From: Muribaculaceae bacterium
Lineage (GTDB): Bacteria; Bacteroidota; Bacteroidia; Bacteroidales; Muribaculaceae
Length of the DNA: 64,000 bases
Reading direction: 5' to 3'
NCBI GenBank assembly: GCA_014867205.1
Contig: WGUO01000009.1
Span: 35,553 to 99,552 of the forward strand
Below, one piece after another: positions 8,208 through 18,234 of this stretch. How positions within the stretch are numbered: the stretch's first letter is position 1; each line of letters starts with the position of its first letter. A program made the position numbers and the translations under genes. The notes below the pieces were generated by a model. The model did no database searches and was not told the origin of the DNA. It saw only the letters and a program-made list of their open reading frames with translations.

Positions 8208-8579
8208 TTAGTTGAAACCTCTTCCGCCACAAGTTGCACACAGGCCTGTTCCCCCGCAGGCTCCGCAATTGGCATCGATTCCCGGGGCATGGTTGGGGCT
8301 TTTGCCGGTCCCTCCACAATTGTAGCATCGTCCGGAACTGCTGCATACACCGCATGGATTCTGCGTGTTGACCGGCGGGACGTAATATGTTCCTCCGCCA
8401 GTAGCATTGTTCTGGTCGGCTTCGTTTTGGCTGCCGTAGCCGTTGTCGTCATACTGCTCGCTCTGCGCGGGATGGAAACCGTGTTCTCTCAAGATCTCGC
8501 TCGCAGAAGGCTTCTTGCCACATGAGCAGACAGTCATGCCTAAGGCGATGGCTAAGATTAATACCGCATTTTTCATCAT
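8208..8579 (-). CDS. Lipoprotein with DnaJ-type CxxCxGxG zinc-finger repeats
   Basis: The 123-residue protein has a lipoprotein signal (MMKNAVLILAIALGMTVCSC, with Cys in the lipobox region). After a low-complexity Asn/Gly/Tyr linker come two cysteine clusters, CGVCSSSGRCYNCGGTGK and CGACGGTGLCATCGGRGF, i.e. four CxxC pairs with GxG spacing, as in the zinc-finger domain of DnaJ. It is likely an envelope-anchored zinc-binding protein. No J domain is present. The gene is monocistronic with a long upstream gap. Its function is unknown. Confidence 0.75.
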   Translation of the reverse strand: MMKNAVLILAIALGMTVCSCGKKPSASEILREHGFHPAQSEQYDDNGYGSQNEADQNNATGGGTYYVPPVNTQNPCGVCSSSGRCYNCGGTGKSPNHAPGIDANCGACGGTGLCATCGGRGFN

Positions 8580-9267
8580 AATTCTAACTTTTAAATCTGG
8601 TTGTTCTCTTCTTCGATGCCGAAGTTTACAAATTTAACAAGAATCCAGGAATTATCAAATTTCCCGGTATGAAAAATCGCCGAGGGATAAAACGACTCTA
8701 TTTCTTTGGATTATTGCAATTATTGTTGCGGCTGTCATTCCGATGCAGAAGCGGTTAATTTATTGATATGCAGATAGGTATAAATCTAATACGTACAAGT
8801 GACGTGAATTTTCTACATTTGTAAGTAGATAACTTTCTGTTATCTAATTTCTTACAAGCCGCATTCACCTCACCTTGTGCTGATTTCATAGGTGTTCGGC
8901 GATTTTCATTTGCCAACCTTTAGCTCGCCGCAACTCGATTGCGGCAAACCGACAACAGTGACTCAATGCAAAGGTAACGATAATACTCCGATTATCAAAG
9001 GAATATGTCAACTTTAACTTTTCGCGACATACAGATGCGCGTACAAATTCACTGATTTATATATATTCGATATGTTTGCCTCAGTCCTTATTCAGTAATG
9101 GACTTTATTCTGATTTTGCGCTACTAAGTTAGCCCAAATATACCTAATTAAAAATTCTCCGCAACATATTTAGTTTCAATAATTCCAAGTAATGCTTATG
9201 ATCCTTAGTGGACACTAATGCATTGAGTCCGGAATGTAAAGTGTTTCTTAAAAGGGATGCTAAATGG
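8580..9267. other. Non-coding gap with hairpin (8927-8945)
   Basis: I see no convincing gene here. The clearest structure is a perfect hairpin GCCGCAA-CTCGA-TTGCGGC at 8927-8945. The segment around it (about 8800-9030) is less AT-rich than the rest of the gap and looks like conserved non-coding DNA of the kind left by mobile elements, but I could not identify it. Confidence 0.4.
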
Positions 9268-9303
9268 AATCAGGGGCCTGCATTGCTTTGCCGGCCCCTG
9301 ATT
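9268..9303. terminator. Terminator-like hairpin after the phosphatase operon
   Basis: Perfect 11-bp inverted repeat AATCAGGGGCC (9268-9278) / GGCCCCTGATT (9293-9303), located 19 nt beyond the stop of the minus-strand phosphatase gene. There is no long U-run. Confidence 0.6.
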
Positions 9304-9321
9304 GAAATGTGATTCGCTTAC

Positions 9322-10251
9322 TTATTTGGAACGTGTGACTTCATGGACTACATTGCCGCTGTCGTCAATCAGGGAGAGCGTCAGAAGTGTGGGAGTGGCT
9401 GTAAGTACAGAGAAACCTGGAACTCCGCTGCAGAACACTGTGCCATCTGTTGCTGTCACGTCCGGACGGGAGAGCGAGCCTGATGTATTGACTACATAAT
9501 CAATTCCGTTCTTACGGATATGCTGGAAGTTGTGGATATGTCCGCAGATATACATGTCCACTTTGTGTTTCCTCAATATGGGATCTACCTTCCTCTGCAT
9601 ATCCTCGCGCTCACTGCTCTGTTTCGGAGTCTGGGCATAGACCGGGTGATGACCGGCCACGATGGTCCAGTCGGCATTGTCATCACGGCTGAGTTCATTG
9701 TCGAGCCATCGCAACTGAGCATCGACATCCTGTCTGTTAGCATCAGGATATTCACCGGTATTGGAATGATATTTGTCGATAATCGGCGTAGTGTCTATGA
9801 AGATCACCTTGACACGCGTGCCGTCATTATCGAATATCCGGCTATAATACCGCGAGGGCATCATCCATCGGCGACTGATGCCGGAATAATCAATCACCGC
9901 CTGAGTGTTGCCTCGATACTCATGATTGCCCAGGACCGGGCACCATTCCAACTGAAGTTCCGGATGCGAATAGACAATCTCATAGTTGGTCATCCACAAT
10001 GGATCGTCAACCGACTTGATGCCCAGATAATGATGGGTGTCGCCAAGCGCGAGAAAGGCATCCGGGCCCACTGCCTCGGCGACTTTGCCCATCAATGCGG
10101 CAATGGGCTTCTGTTCGTAATATCCATTGCGCCCCAGGTCATTGCCAATCATAAGTTTGACATCACCGTCCAGTTCTGTCGCGGCCGTCTGCGCATATAC
10201 GCTCAAGCCGGCTGTCAAGAGCAGAAAGAATAATAATATTTTACGTATCAT
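9322..10251 (-). CDS. Secreted purple-acid-phosphatase-like metallophosphoesterase
   Basis: The 309-residue protein has an N-terminal signal peptide (ending near VYAQ, residue 21). Metallophosphoesterase motifs appear in order: IGNDLGRNG, LGDTHHY, GNHEYRG, AGHHPVY and GHIHNFQ. These resemble the tartrate-resistant (type 5) acid phosphatase group with a di-metal site. It would hydrolyse phosphoesters in the periplasm or outside. It is the last gene of a minus-strand operon after a TonB receptor and a beta-helix lipoprotein, which suggests uptake of a phosphate-containing nutrient. Unlike its two upstream partners its frame is intact. Confidence 0.85.
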   Translation of the reverse strand: MIRKILLFFLLLTAGLSVYAQTAATELDGDVKLMIGNDLGRNGYYEQKPIAALMGKVAEAVGPDAFLALGDTHHYLGIKSVDDPLWMTNYEIVYSHPELQLEWCPVLGNHEYRGNTQAVIDYSGISRRWMMPSRYYSRIFDNDGTRVKVIFIDTTPIIDKYHSNTGEYPDANRQDVDAQLRWLDNELSRDDNADWTIVAGHHPVYAQTPKQSSEREDMQRKVDPILRKHKVDMYICGHIHNFQHIRKNGIDYVVNTSGSLSRPDVTATDGTVFCSGVPGFSVLTATPTLLTLSLIDDSGNVVHEVTRSK

Positions 10252-10259
10252 AGGACTGA

Positions 10260-11615
10260 TTATTTGGTGCCGAATGCTCCGTAATAGGGCTTGAGAGCCG
10301 GCGATTGATATAACCTGCCGTTGATTTCAAGACCGTTTGCAAAGCAAGGTGCAACATTGGCTGATGTTGCTTTGAGGGCAGGAGAAGATGGTGAGAGATG
10401 GAAGTCCCATGCGGAACTGTAGACATATTCGGTCAAACTTACGGCATTCATATCGAAATTCACGAATTCCGGATTCACAAGATTATCTTTTGTAGCAATC
10501 ACGCTATGGGTGTCTATTGCAGGATTATAACTCTTATGCCTATAGTTATAACCTTCGTAAGAGTACGCCACATTGCTCTCTTCAGGATACACAATCGGGC
10601 TTTTCTGCGTTCCGGAGACATACATATTGTAGTCTATGACCGATTTGTCGTCAAACCCGGCGTCGGATGCATTAGGATTCTTGTAATTGGGAGTCATGGC
10701 CCGGAACTTACAGTTCACCATCAGATTGTTCACTACGTTGGCGAGACAGTTTTTCTCCACATAAGCACATCCTCCTTTTTCACCGTCGCGACGCCATCCG
10801 GCATTGATGATGGTATTGTTGTAGGCGTTGGCAATGGCCTGTCCGCGAGTCTCGCTCTGTCCGGAGGAGGAAAGCTTGAGACCGTTTGTATTAGGACTGA
10901 ACATGATGTTGCCGGCTATGTCGGCCTTGACACCGGCCTTGATGTTGACTGCCTCAGCGCCGCTGTAGCCATTGGCTGCGAAGACATTCCCTGATATAAT
11001 CGCGGAGCCTCCCATAAGATAGATTCCGTCGCTCCATCCATTACGGATTATCGAATTCGTAATAACGTATTTGCCGTTGATGTTATTGGTGGTGATCTGA
11101 GGATAGGCGTCATCACCGGCAGTGTAGATTCCGGCAGTGGCGGACGGCGAGCCTTCTATCACCTGACCACCCGTATACTCGATCACGGCATGGTCAATCA
11201 CCATCTCCCCGCATGTCTCCGTGGCTACGATTCCACCCCATAGGCCGGCGAAAGTGTTGGATGCCGTGCGTTTGGATTCCTCGACTGTGAAGAGTACGGG
11301 CTGTTTCTCACTGCCGAGCACGTAGAGATTCCCTTTGACGATTATCTCTATCGGTGTATGATTGACCCCGACCCCCGAAGTGGAGATTATTACCTTCACA
11401 CCCGGCTCGATAGTGAGGCTCTCGCCTTCAGGGATCACGAGGTGACGGTCGAGTCTGATTTCAGATCCGGCAGCTCATGTTCCGGATACTTTCATTTCCC
11501 TGTCGGTGACTTCAGTATTTACCGAGGGAGATTCCGGTTCAGCTTTATCGCTGCACGCTGCAAGCGATATCGTTGCGCCAATCATGGCGACGAGCAGTAG
11601 TTTTTTCATCTGCAT
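10260..11615 (-). pseudogene. Parallel beta-helix lipoprotein gene interrupted by an in-frame TGA
   Basis: Reading back from 11615 (or 11609) gives a lipoprotein signal with lipobox LAAC (MKKLLLVAMIGATISLAACS) and about 25 more residues to KVSGT. A TGA at 11477-11475 follows, then the same frame continues for over 390 codons (LVIPEGESLTIEPGVKVII...). The downstream part is a right-handed beta-helix of the kind that begins VPEG-TLTIEPG, so signal and body clearly belonged to one gene. A GTG at 11438 could in principle restart translation but would give a protein without export signal. The gene lies between the TonB receptor and the phosphatase. It is most simply a nonsense mutation; a sequencing error is possible. 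Confidence 0.8.
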
Positions 11616-11657
11616 GAATTTTTTGTTATTGGTTTGATTTATGTTTTATGTTTATTG

Positions 11658-14288
11658 TCACAGCTTGAATCTGATTCCAATCAGCATAGTCTGTCCGTAA
11701 CGTTCCTTGCGTTCCAAGACATTCCCTCCGACACGGTCCACATATGTGAGACTGTCGGTATGCGGGCCTTTTTGATAGTATCTTATCATAGGAAGATTAA
11801 GCAGATTGGTCGCTTTCAAAAATATCGACACGCCACATCTGAATGATTTCTCGGCCGAAATTTCCATGCGGAAATAATCGTTTTCCCAGATGTCGTTGTC
11901 ATACCAATTGCTCACGTCGGCAAGTCTTCGACTTATGAAGCTGCCGGTTAACTGAGCATCCCACCCGCTATGTGTATCCTTAAAAAGAAGCGAGAGGTTG
12001 GCGACATGTGCCGCCTGACCATAGAAAGGACGAGTCTGTCTTACAGTGATTATTTCGTTCCCCTGCATAGTGCGCTTGTCTGTGGTTATGCGGGAGTGGG
12101 TGAATGTGTAGTTGGCCTTGATACCGAATTTATTGAAATACTTCAATATATCGATTTACAATCCCATATTGTCGGCGTTGCCCATATTCATAGGCATATA
12201 ATAGGTGTCCTGCCCCTCGTTGATAAGTCCGTATTCTATGGGATTCCGGAGGTGCTTGTAAAACAAGCCTGCCATGAATTGCTCGGAGGGTTTAGGGAAG
12301 AATTCCCATCGCAGATCAACGTTGTCGGCTACTGTATGTTTAAGAGAGGGATTCCCTTTCTCCTTGTATTCTTCATTTATGATGCTATAAGGGACAATCT
12401 CGAAGAAACTCGGGCGATTGATGGCACGGGCGTAACTCAACCGCAGATTCATACGCTCGGTCAGCATTCGTTTTATGTGGATGCTTGGAAGGTAATCAGT
12501 GTACTTCTGCCGCCCCGTGGGATCAACGTTACGCGGAAATTTCAGGGAGTAACCCTGATTGGTGTTTTCAATGCGCAGTCCGGCGATTAATTCCCAATTC
12601 GGCAGATTCAGTTTTGCCATGGCGTATCCGGCAGTTACTTTTTCATCGGCGTCATAATTGAGTGGATCTCCCACATTGCCGAACTCACGGGGAGTGATCA
12701 GTATTCCGTCAAAATTGTTCCAGTCTTGACCGAACACCTGGACATGTCCGTTGCCTGTAGCCGAGTCGAATGTGTATTCATTGAAAAAACTGTCACGTCT
12801 CTTGGAGCGAAACATCCCTCCAATCGAGAAATCCCAAATCCTGTAATTATAGGAGAAATCAATATATCCGGCCCAGTCGCGGTCGGAATTATGCTCCCAG
12901 CGACGTACGGCAGCCTTACTTGTGGCAAGATGGTTGCCCTGAATATATACGGTGGCATTATCCGGCGTAAGGTTTGAGGCATTCGAGAACACGCCTTTCC
13001 AATCAATCCGAAACCCATCATCAAACAGGAGATGACTGCCTTGTAGTGTCGAGTTGAAAATGTTCTGGCGGTTCCATCGCATGCGCACTGATGCGGTTTT
13101 GTCATCCTTTGCCTGTCGGGTCTGCTCATTGGTCATTGTAAGCCATCCGTTATACCATGATAGTTTATGCCGAGGTGAAAACATGTAGTCTATTTTTCCA
13201 TGTATGGCGAGACGCTGACGGTTGTCCGAATATTCCCTGCGCTCCACACCATTAGTCATATAAGCCGGCCGGTAATGCCAGTCGCTGTTTTTCCCGCGAT
13301 TAAGATTCTGATAACTCACCGAGGCTATGATTCCCAGCCGGCTGTTGAAGAACCGATCTCCGTATGATACGCCCGCGAGTATATCAGGCAATGGACGTGA
13401 ACTCTTTATTCGTAGATTGGCATTCGTGAAATCGGTTTCATTTACACCGTAATCGCCGGTTGATCCTTTTGTCTCGTTCGGAGATTTACGTTGAATATCA
13501 TTATGGTTGAACGAAAGAAAGTCTCGATCAAAGTACAAGGCGTTATATCCTGTCGTGACATTTGCATGTAATAACCGCCGCGATGGCGCGTCTTTCATAA
13601 CAAGATTGACGGCACCTCCGATTCCGTCTCCTTCAAGATTTGGCATCATGGACTTGTAAACCTCGATACGGTCAAGTATTTCAGATGGAAACAAATCAAG
13701 CGGAACAAAGCGGTTTTTATTGTCGGGACTCGGGATTTTTACTCCATTAACCAGAGTATAGTTGTATCGTTTGTCCATCCCCCGAAGGATGGCATACTGT
13801 CCCTCCCCTGATGAATTACGTTCAGTTGTGACTCCTGACATTTTCTGAATGATATTTCCTACAGTAATGTCGGGAGAAAGCTCCATTGCACGGGCACTCA
13901 TGACATTAACGACATTCATTGAATTTCGCTCAATCATACGGGCGTCGGTCTCTGTATTTGAGACTGATGCCGTAACTACAACTTCAGAAAGTTCTGCAGC
14001 GGATTCAGTCAACTCTATAACCAGGGGTATGTGATGCGGATCATCTACGATTTTAGTTTGATAACCCAGATAAGAGCATACTAAAATAGGCTCTTTGAGA
14101 TCAGTGGACAACTTGAATGTCCCGTCAAGTCCTGTCGTTGTTCCCGTTTTGGGAAGTGGTTTCACATAGACTGTAGCGCCGATAAGGACTTCGCCTGTTG
14201 ATGAATCAACCACAGTGCCGGAAATGTCCCGCCCGAAAGCAGAACAAGATAGAATCGTGCCAAGCATGAGCAGCGTGATGCGTTTCAT
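11658..14288 (-). pseudogene. TonB-dependent receptor gene interrupted by an in-frame TAA
   Basis: The upstream part (14288-12156, 710 residues) has a signal peptide, a carboxypeptidase-regulatory-like domain (ISGTVVDSSTGEVLIGATVYV), the ELSEVVVTA junction, a plug (GVKIPSPDNKN..., GDGIGGAVNLV) and most of the barrel. It stops at TAA 12158-12156 right after NMGL. The same frame continues IDILKYFNKFGIKANYTFTHSRI... to the terminal barrel strand ending GIRFKL at 11658. A single base change (for example GAA to TAA) explains the break. Loss of the last ~165 residues removes the C-terminal strands needed for barrel assembly. The receptor heads the operon with the beta-helix lipoprotein and the phosphatase; its ligand is unknown. 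Confidence 0.85.
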
Positions 14289-14496
14289 TCTAAATAGATA
14301 TGGTTTTACGCTGCAAAATTATTCCTGAATTATTTCATAAATGTTTTGCGTATGTAAACAAAATATTAAAAATGTGTATGCAAAACCATTCCGCGTACCC
14401 ATTCAGGATTTGATATTGCCGTTGATTATCCGTCTGGCCTATGACGGCAATAGGAAAAATCCTTGCTTGACAGTTTCTCATTTTTGCCGGAGGTTC

Positions 14497-14504
14497 TACT
14501 TTTG
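14497..14504 (+). promoter_or_regulatory. Putative -7 box for the ThrE-type operon
   Basis: TACTTTTG matches TAnnTTTG, 27 nt before ATG 14531. A TTGAC lies at 14467 but with longer than usual spacing. Confidence 0.4.
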
Positions 14505-14530
14505 CAGCGAATTTAAAAACGCAAAAGATT

Positions 14531-14731
14531 ATGAACCATCCGATGATTATTTGGTGCGCAATAGCCGGAGTGCTATTATGCGCATTTCTGTTCCGGGCTG
14601 TCGAACGATACTGTAACGAATGCCGTAACCGTGACCACAAAATCCGACATATTCTCGAAATAGGCAAGGACAAAGACATTTTCTATCTGCCGGGAGACGT
14701 TGACGAGGACGATGACTTCGAGGATTTGTAA
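14531..14731 (+). CDS. Small membrane-anchored protein, unknown
   Basis: The 66-residue protein has one N-terminal membrane helix (MIIWCAIAGVLLCAFLF), a short Cys-containing stretch (RYCNECRNRDHK) and a very acidic tail (DVDEDDDFEDL). Its end overlaps the start of the ThrE-like gene by about 20 nt, so it is probably translated with it. I do not recognise a family. It may be an accessory protein of the exporter. Confidence 0.55.
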   Translation: MNHPMIIWCAIAGVLLCAFLFRAVERYCNECRNRDHKIRHILEIGKDKDIFYLPGDVDEDDDFEDL

Positions 14732-15509
14732 TAAGGCGGTCGACGAATCCGTTTTACGCGGAACTGCCGCTTTCCTTGCCGAGTATGCCTCTCTATTGTC
14801 GGGATGCGGTGCCACCTGCATCCGGATTGAGAAAAACACCCGTAGGCTGGCTGATGCATTCCGAGTGGGATTCGACATTTCCATAATGCCGACTCACGTG
14901 TATGTATCGGTATGGTTAGACAATCCCGCCGAGGCTGTGATGGCTTTTCGCAAAACCCCGGCCTGCGGCATCAGTTTCAACCTCAATGCCAAGTTAAGTC
15001 GTCTCAGCTGGGAGGTATCGGACAACAACTTAGGGCTGGAGGCAGCGACCGAACGGTTTGAGCGGATACGCCGGACGAAGCCGACAGGAAAGTGGGAGAC
15101 GCTGTTTCTCACCGGCCTTGCAAACGCATCGTTCTGCCGTCTTTTCGGAGGCGACGTGATTGCCATGCTTATTGTATTCATTTCCACGATTGCCGGATAC
15201 AGGCTGAAACAGATAATGCTCGAAGACAAACGAGACATTCGGCTCACTTTTCTGTGCGCATCATTCTTTTCAGCCGCGCTTAGTGCCGGAGGACACATTT
15301 TCAGCATCGGCTCTACGCCGGAAATTGCGCTTGGCACGAGCGTTCTGTATCTGATTCCCGGAGTACCGTATATAAACTCGGTCAGCGATCTGATATACAG
15401 GCATTACCTTTGCGGGTTCAGCCGTTTTATTGACGCGGCAGTCCTTACCGTCTGCCTGTCGGCAGGACTTTGCGCCGGTATGCTATTACTTGGATTAAAA
15501 TGGTTTTAG
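14712..15509 (+). CDS. ThrE/YjjP-type threonine/serine exporter subunit
   Basis: The N-terminal half (GTAAFLAEYASLLSGCGATCIRIEKNTRRLADAFG-like pattern, then KLSRLSWEVSDN) matches the cytosolic domain of the ThrE N-terminal family, which carries the conserved small-residue and ERxTRRLxDAF-like region. Several membrane segments follow (GLANASFCRLFGGDVIAMLIV...; LYLIPGVPYINSVSDL; AAVLTVCLSAGLCAGMLLLG). I start at ATG 14712, because the upstream TTG 14700 lies deeper in the preceding gene. Together with the next gene it should form a two-component exporter of threonine or serine, as in YjjP/YjjB. Confidence 0.82.
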   Translation: MTSRICNKAVDESVLRGTAAFLAEYASLLSGCGATCIRIEKNTRRLADAFRVGFDISIMPTHVYVSVWLDNPAEAVMAFRKTPACGISFNLNAKLSRLSWEVSDNNLGLEAATERFERIRRTKPTGKWETLFLTGLANASFCRLFGGDVIAMLIVFISTIAGYRLKQIMLEDKRDIRLTFLCASFFSAALSAGGHIFSIGSTPEIALGTSVLYLIPGVPYINSVSDLIYRHYLCGFSRFIDAAVLTVCLSAGLCAGMLLLGLKWF

Positions 15510-15527
15510 TGATTATTTTTAGTGATT

Positions 15528-16022
15528 ATGTGGAATGATATTCTGATTAGTATTTTTGAGGACGGATTGTTTGCGGCGATAGCCGCCATCGGATTTTCAA
15601 GCATCAGCAATACGCCCAGGCGCGCGTATCTGGCCTGTGGGCTGATTGCCGCCGCCGGCCATGCCTTACGTTATATGCTGACATCGCCCGCGCTTGGAGG
15701 AATGCACATCATTCCGGCAAGCATACTGGCGTCATTTGCCGTCGGTGTGCTCGCCGTGTTGTTTGCCGGCCGCATAAAATGTCCCGCCGAGGTCTGCTTC
15801 TTTCCGGCTTTGCTGCCCATGATACCGGGGATGTACGCCTATCGTACCATCGAGGCTCTTTTGTCGTGTCTCTATCACACCCGGGAGGATGTCTTCGGAC
15901 ATTATTTCTACCTGCTTGCATATAATGGCCTGACCTGTTCGTTTATTATCTTAGGTCTGGTTGTCGGCGCCACGGTGCCGGTATTCCTTTTCAAAAAACT
16001 TTCATTTACGGCTACACGGTAA
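15528..16022 (+). CDS. ThrE_2/YjjB-type threonine/serine exporter subunit
   Basis: The protein has 164 residues, nearly all membrane: about four to five helices, including AAIAAIGFSSISNTPRRAYL, the conserved FFPALLPMIPGMYAYRTIEALL (a PGxxxYR-like motif) and a last helix FIILGLVVGATVPVFLF. This is the short partner of split ThrE exporters. ATG 15528 is preferred to GTG 15522. It follows the YjjP-like gene by 18 nt, so the two are surely co-transcribed. A LysR gene starts 28 nt downstream on the same strand. Confidence 0.82.
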   Translation: MWNDILISIFEDGLFAAIAAIGFSSISNTPRRAYLACGLIAAAGHALRYMLTSPALGGMHIIPASILASFAVGVLAVLFAGRIKCPAEVCFFPALLPMIPGMYAYRTIEALLSCLYHTREDVFGHYFYLLAYNGLTCSFIILGLVVGATVPVFLFKKLSFTATR

Positions 16023-16050
16023 GCCATATTATCCGTAAATTTGCAATCCG

Positions 16051-16950
16051 ATGGAATTACGACAGTTAAGATATTTCGCCAAAGCCGCCGAGACCCTGAA
16101 CTTCTCCGATGCGGCAAGGTGCCTGAACATAGCCCAAAGTTCGCTCTCGCAGCAGGTCAAGCAACTGGAGGATGAACTCGGGACACGGCTTTTCATCCGC
16201 AGCAGCCACTCCATCCGACTGACCGAGGCTGGAGAGGTGATGCTGCCATTCGCGCTGAGAATACTTCATGAGGCCGAATCCTGCGCCGACCGCATTCACG
16301 ATTTGAAGAAACTCCTTACGGGGACTCTCAATATCGGGGTCACTCATTCCTTCAGTCCCATTCTGACGGAATCGGTCATTTCGTTCATGAAGATGTATCC
16401 GGCAATAAAGCTGAACATCGTTTATAAGCAGATGAACGAGCTTATGGAACTGCTCGCAAAGCGCGAGATAGATTTTGTCCTCGCATTCAGGCCTCTCCAG
16501 CCGATGCCCGATGTAGAGTCGCATATCCTGTTCCAGAACGCATTGTCGGCGGTTGTCGGCAATCACCATCCTCTTGCATCAAGAGAGAAGATTTCCATTA
16601 CTGAGCTTGAAAAATACGAACTTGCACTTCCCTCAAAAGGATTGCAGGCCCGCAATGCCTTCGACAGCATCGTGTCGGATTACAATAGTTTCAAGATCCG
16701 CATCGAACTCAATGAAGTAAACACACTGCTGAAACTTATTCGACAAACAGGTCTTGTCACCGTTTTGGCCGAGGACTCCATATACGATGTCAGGGATGTG
16801 AAGGCAGTGCCCATTGATGTCCCCGGTAACGAGATGGCAGGATGCGTTCACATACTGAAAGACACATATCGCAAACACTCCATGCAGGAGTTTATACGCA
16901 TACTTACCGAGTCCTTCGCGGTCAAACGCCTGCAAAACAATTGGATTTAG
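16051..16950 (+). CDS. LysR-family transcriptional regulator
   Basis: The 299-residue protein has a typical N-terminal winged HTH (MELRQLRYFAKAAETLNFSDAARCLNIAQSSLSQQVKQLEDELG..LF), then a co-inducer-binding domain from about residue 90 (GTLNIGVTHSFSPILTESVISF). It follows the exporter genes closely and may control them in response to an amino acid, which is inference. An 8-bp inverted repeat TATACCCT/AGGGTATA (16967-17024) lies downstream. Confidence 0.9.
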   Translation: MELRQLRYFAKAAETLNFSDAARCLNIAQSSLSQQVKQLEDELGTRLFIRSSHSIRLTEAGEVMLPFALRILHEAESCADRIHDLKKLLTGTLNIGVTHSFSPILTESVISFMKMYPAIKLNIVYKQMNELMELLAKREIDFVLAFRPLQPMPDVESHILFQNALSAVVGNHHPLASREKISITELEKYELALPSKGLQARNAFDSIVSDYNSFKIRIELNEVNTLLKLIRQTGLVTVLAEDSIYDVRDVKAVPIDVPGNEMAGCVHILKDTYRKHSMQEFIRILTESFAVKRLQNNWI

Positions 16951-17225
16951 CTAATTAGGTCTTCAATATACCCTGTAGGGTGCAAAAATAGGGAAATTAT
17001 TCAGAGTAGACCGTTTAGGGTATAAAATATTTTACAGCAATGTGACTGATGCCATCTCTGAGACTTATTGCCGTTCCTCCGTGTCCTTTTTCACTGTTGC
17101 CTGATAAGGAGTTTTACGACCGCCCGGCCACCGGCCGCTTGTTTCAGCAGTCTACGGGCCGAGACAGTGATAATCCGACCGCCTGCGTCGTCGGCTTATC
17201 TCAGACTCGTCCTTGCCGGGACTGG

Positions 17226-17885
17226 TCAGAGATACTTGCTCGCTTCCTTAAGGCTAAGAGGATTCATCTTATCACGGTATCTTTCGATGAAACCGCGTAC
17301 CCATTCAGGATTGGACTTGGAATAATCCCGAAGACTCCATCCAATCGCCTTGTTGATGAAAAACTCTGAACTGCCGAAGTTATTGACAAGAATCTTTTCA
17401 AGCAGCTCCACATTCGTGTCCAGTTTACGGCACAACTGATGATCTATGGCGATACGACGTACCCAGAAGTCATCATCTTCAGACCATTTCAACATCAGAT
17501 CATTTATCCGGGCATCAATGAAAGCGATATTGCCGACAATCCGGTCAAGACCGTCTATCGTATCCCACCATTGTTTTGAACGGACAAATCTCTCAATGGC
17601 GGCAACGTCATCATATTTCAGGGATTTCTGCATCGCTGTCAGATAGTCCATGACTACATATTGAAACTCACGGTATTCGTCATTCCAGCATTTTTCAAGG
17701 AAACCCCAGTCAACGGCCCCCGACTTCTTTTCTTTATTGAGAATGGATTTATAGACAGCCTTTCTTTTAGGTGTCGGGATACCATAATACTTGAACTTAT
17801 CACGCATATATGAAGACATCTTCTTAGCGTTATCCTCATCACGCAACAGTTCAAAAGCCTCTTTTATTTCCTGATACTTATCCAT
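17226..17885 (-). CDS. AlkD-like DNA alkylation repair protein
   Basis: The protein is an all-helical HEAT-like repeat protein of the DNA alkylation repair (AlkD/AlkC) family: MRDKFKYYGIPTPKRKAV near the start, then EYREFQYVVMDYL, KQWWDTIDGLDRIVG and DFWVRRIAIDHQL, ending with FINKAIGWSLRDYSKSNPEWV. The paired Trp (WWDT), the Asp (DFWVRR) and the KAIGWxLRxY motif are the usual DNA-cradle positions. These glycosylases remove bulky cationic alkyl adducts such as 3-methyladenine or 7-methylguanine. I start at ATG 17885 rather than 17897 because a -7 box (CAAAATTA on +, 17906-17913) would make the first ATG nearly leaderless. Confidence 0.88.
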   Translation of the reverse strand: MDKYQEIKEAFELLRDEDNAKKMSSYMRDKFKYYGIPTPKRKAVYKSILNKEKKSGAVDWGFLEKCWNDEYREFQYVVMDYLTAMQKSLKYDDVAAIERFVRSKQWWDTIDGLDRIVGNIAFIDARINDLMLKWSEDDDFWVRRIAIDHQLCRKLDTNVELLEKILVNNFGSSEFFINKAIGWSLRDYSKSNPEWVRGFIERYRDKMNPLSLKEASKYL

Positions 17886-18043
17886 GCATGTAGTCATTCA
17901 GATTGCAAAATTAACTATTTTTTCGGGATTTCAGTACCGTCATATACATTCTCACTTTTGTTGTCTGCCGTAGTCATTGCCTTGTCGTTGTTATTATTTC
18001 CTCCACATGACACCATCAGAAGCATCGCTGTGGCTTAAATAGT

Positions 18044-18229
18044 TAAGTAGTTGCGAAAAATTAAACGATATATAAGTGAATTGAAATCTTGAACTATAAA
18101 ACTTGTTCTTTTCGATTGCTTTTGCCTTGTCGTTCAGTCGAATATTAGCATATTCTCCTTCTCTTCGCGACAAAATCAATTCGAAAATAACTGTGTTTTA
18201 TATGTTCATTATTTTTTCGCAACTACTTA
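18044..18229 (-). mobile_element. MITE-like element, copy A (186 bp)
   Basis: It begins TAAGTAGTTGCGAAAAA and ends with the reverse complement of that string. A second 186-bp copy lies in opposite orientation at 19904-20089, with the central ~120 bp almost identical. If the outer TA on each side is a target duplication, the element proper is 182 bp, as in Tc1/mariner or IS630-type MITEs. It contains a short frame, LSRREGEYANIRLNDKAKAI, kept in both copies. Confidence 0.8.
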
Positions 18230-18234
18230 TCAAT

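Noticed and set aside
11475..12158. Stop-codon reassignment as explanation for the two in-frame stops
   Set aside because: One is TGA and the other TAA, and many intact genes in the window end in each of them.
16967..17024. TATACCCT/AGGGTATA inverted repeat after the LysR gene as a LysR operator
   Set aside because: It lies downstream of the regulator, 8-bp arms only, and no promoter next to it; kept only as a remark.
17049..17369. Plus-strand frames between the LysR and AlkD-like genes
   Set aside because: They run antisense into the AlkD-like gene and show no family pattern.
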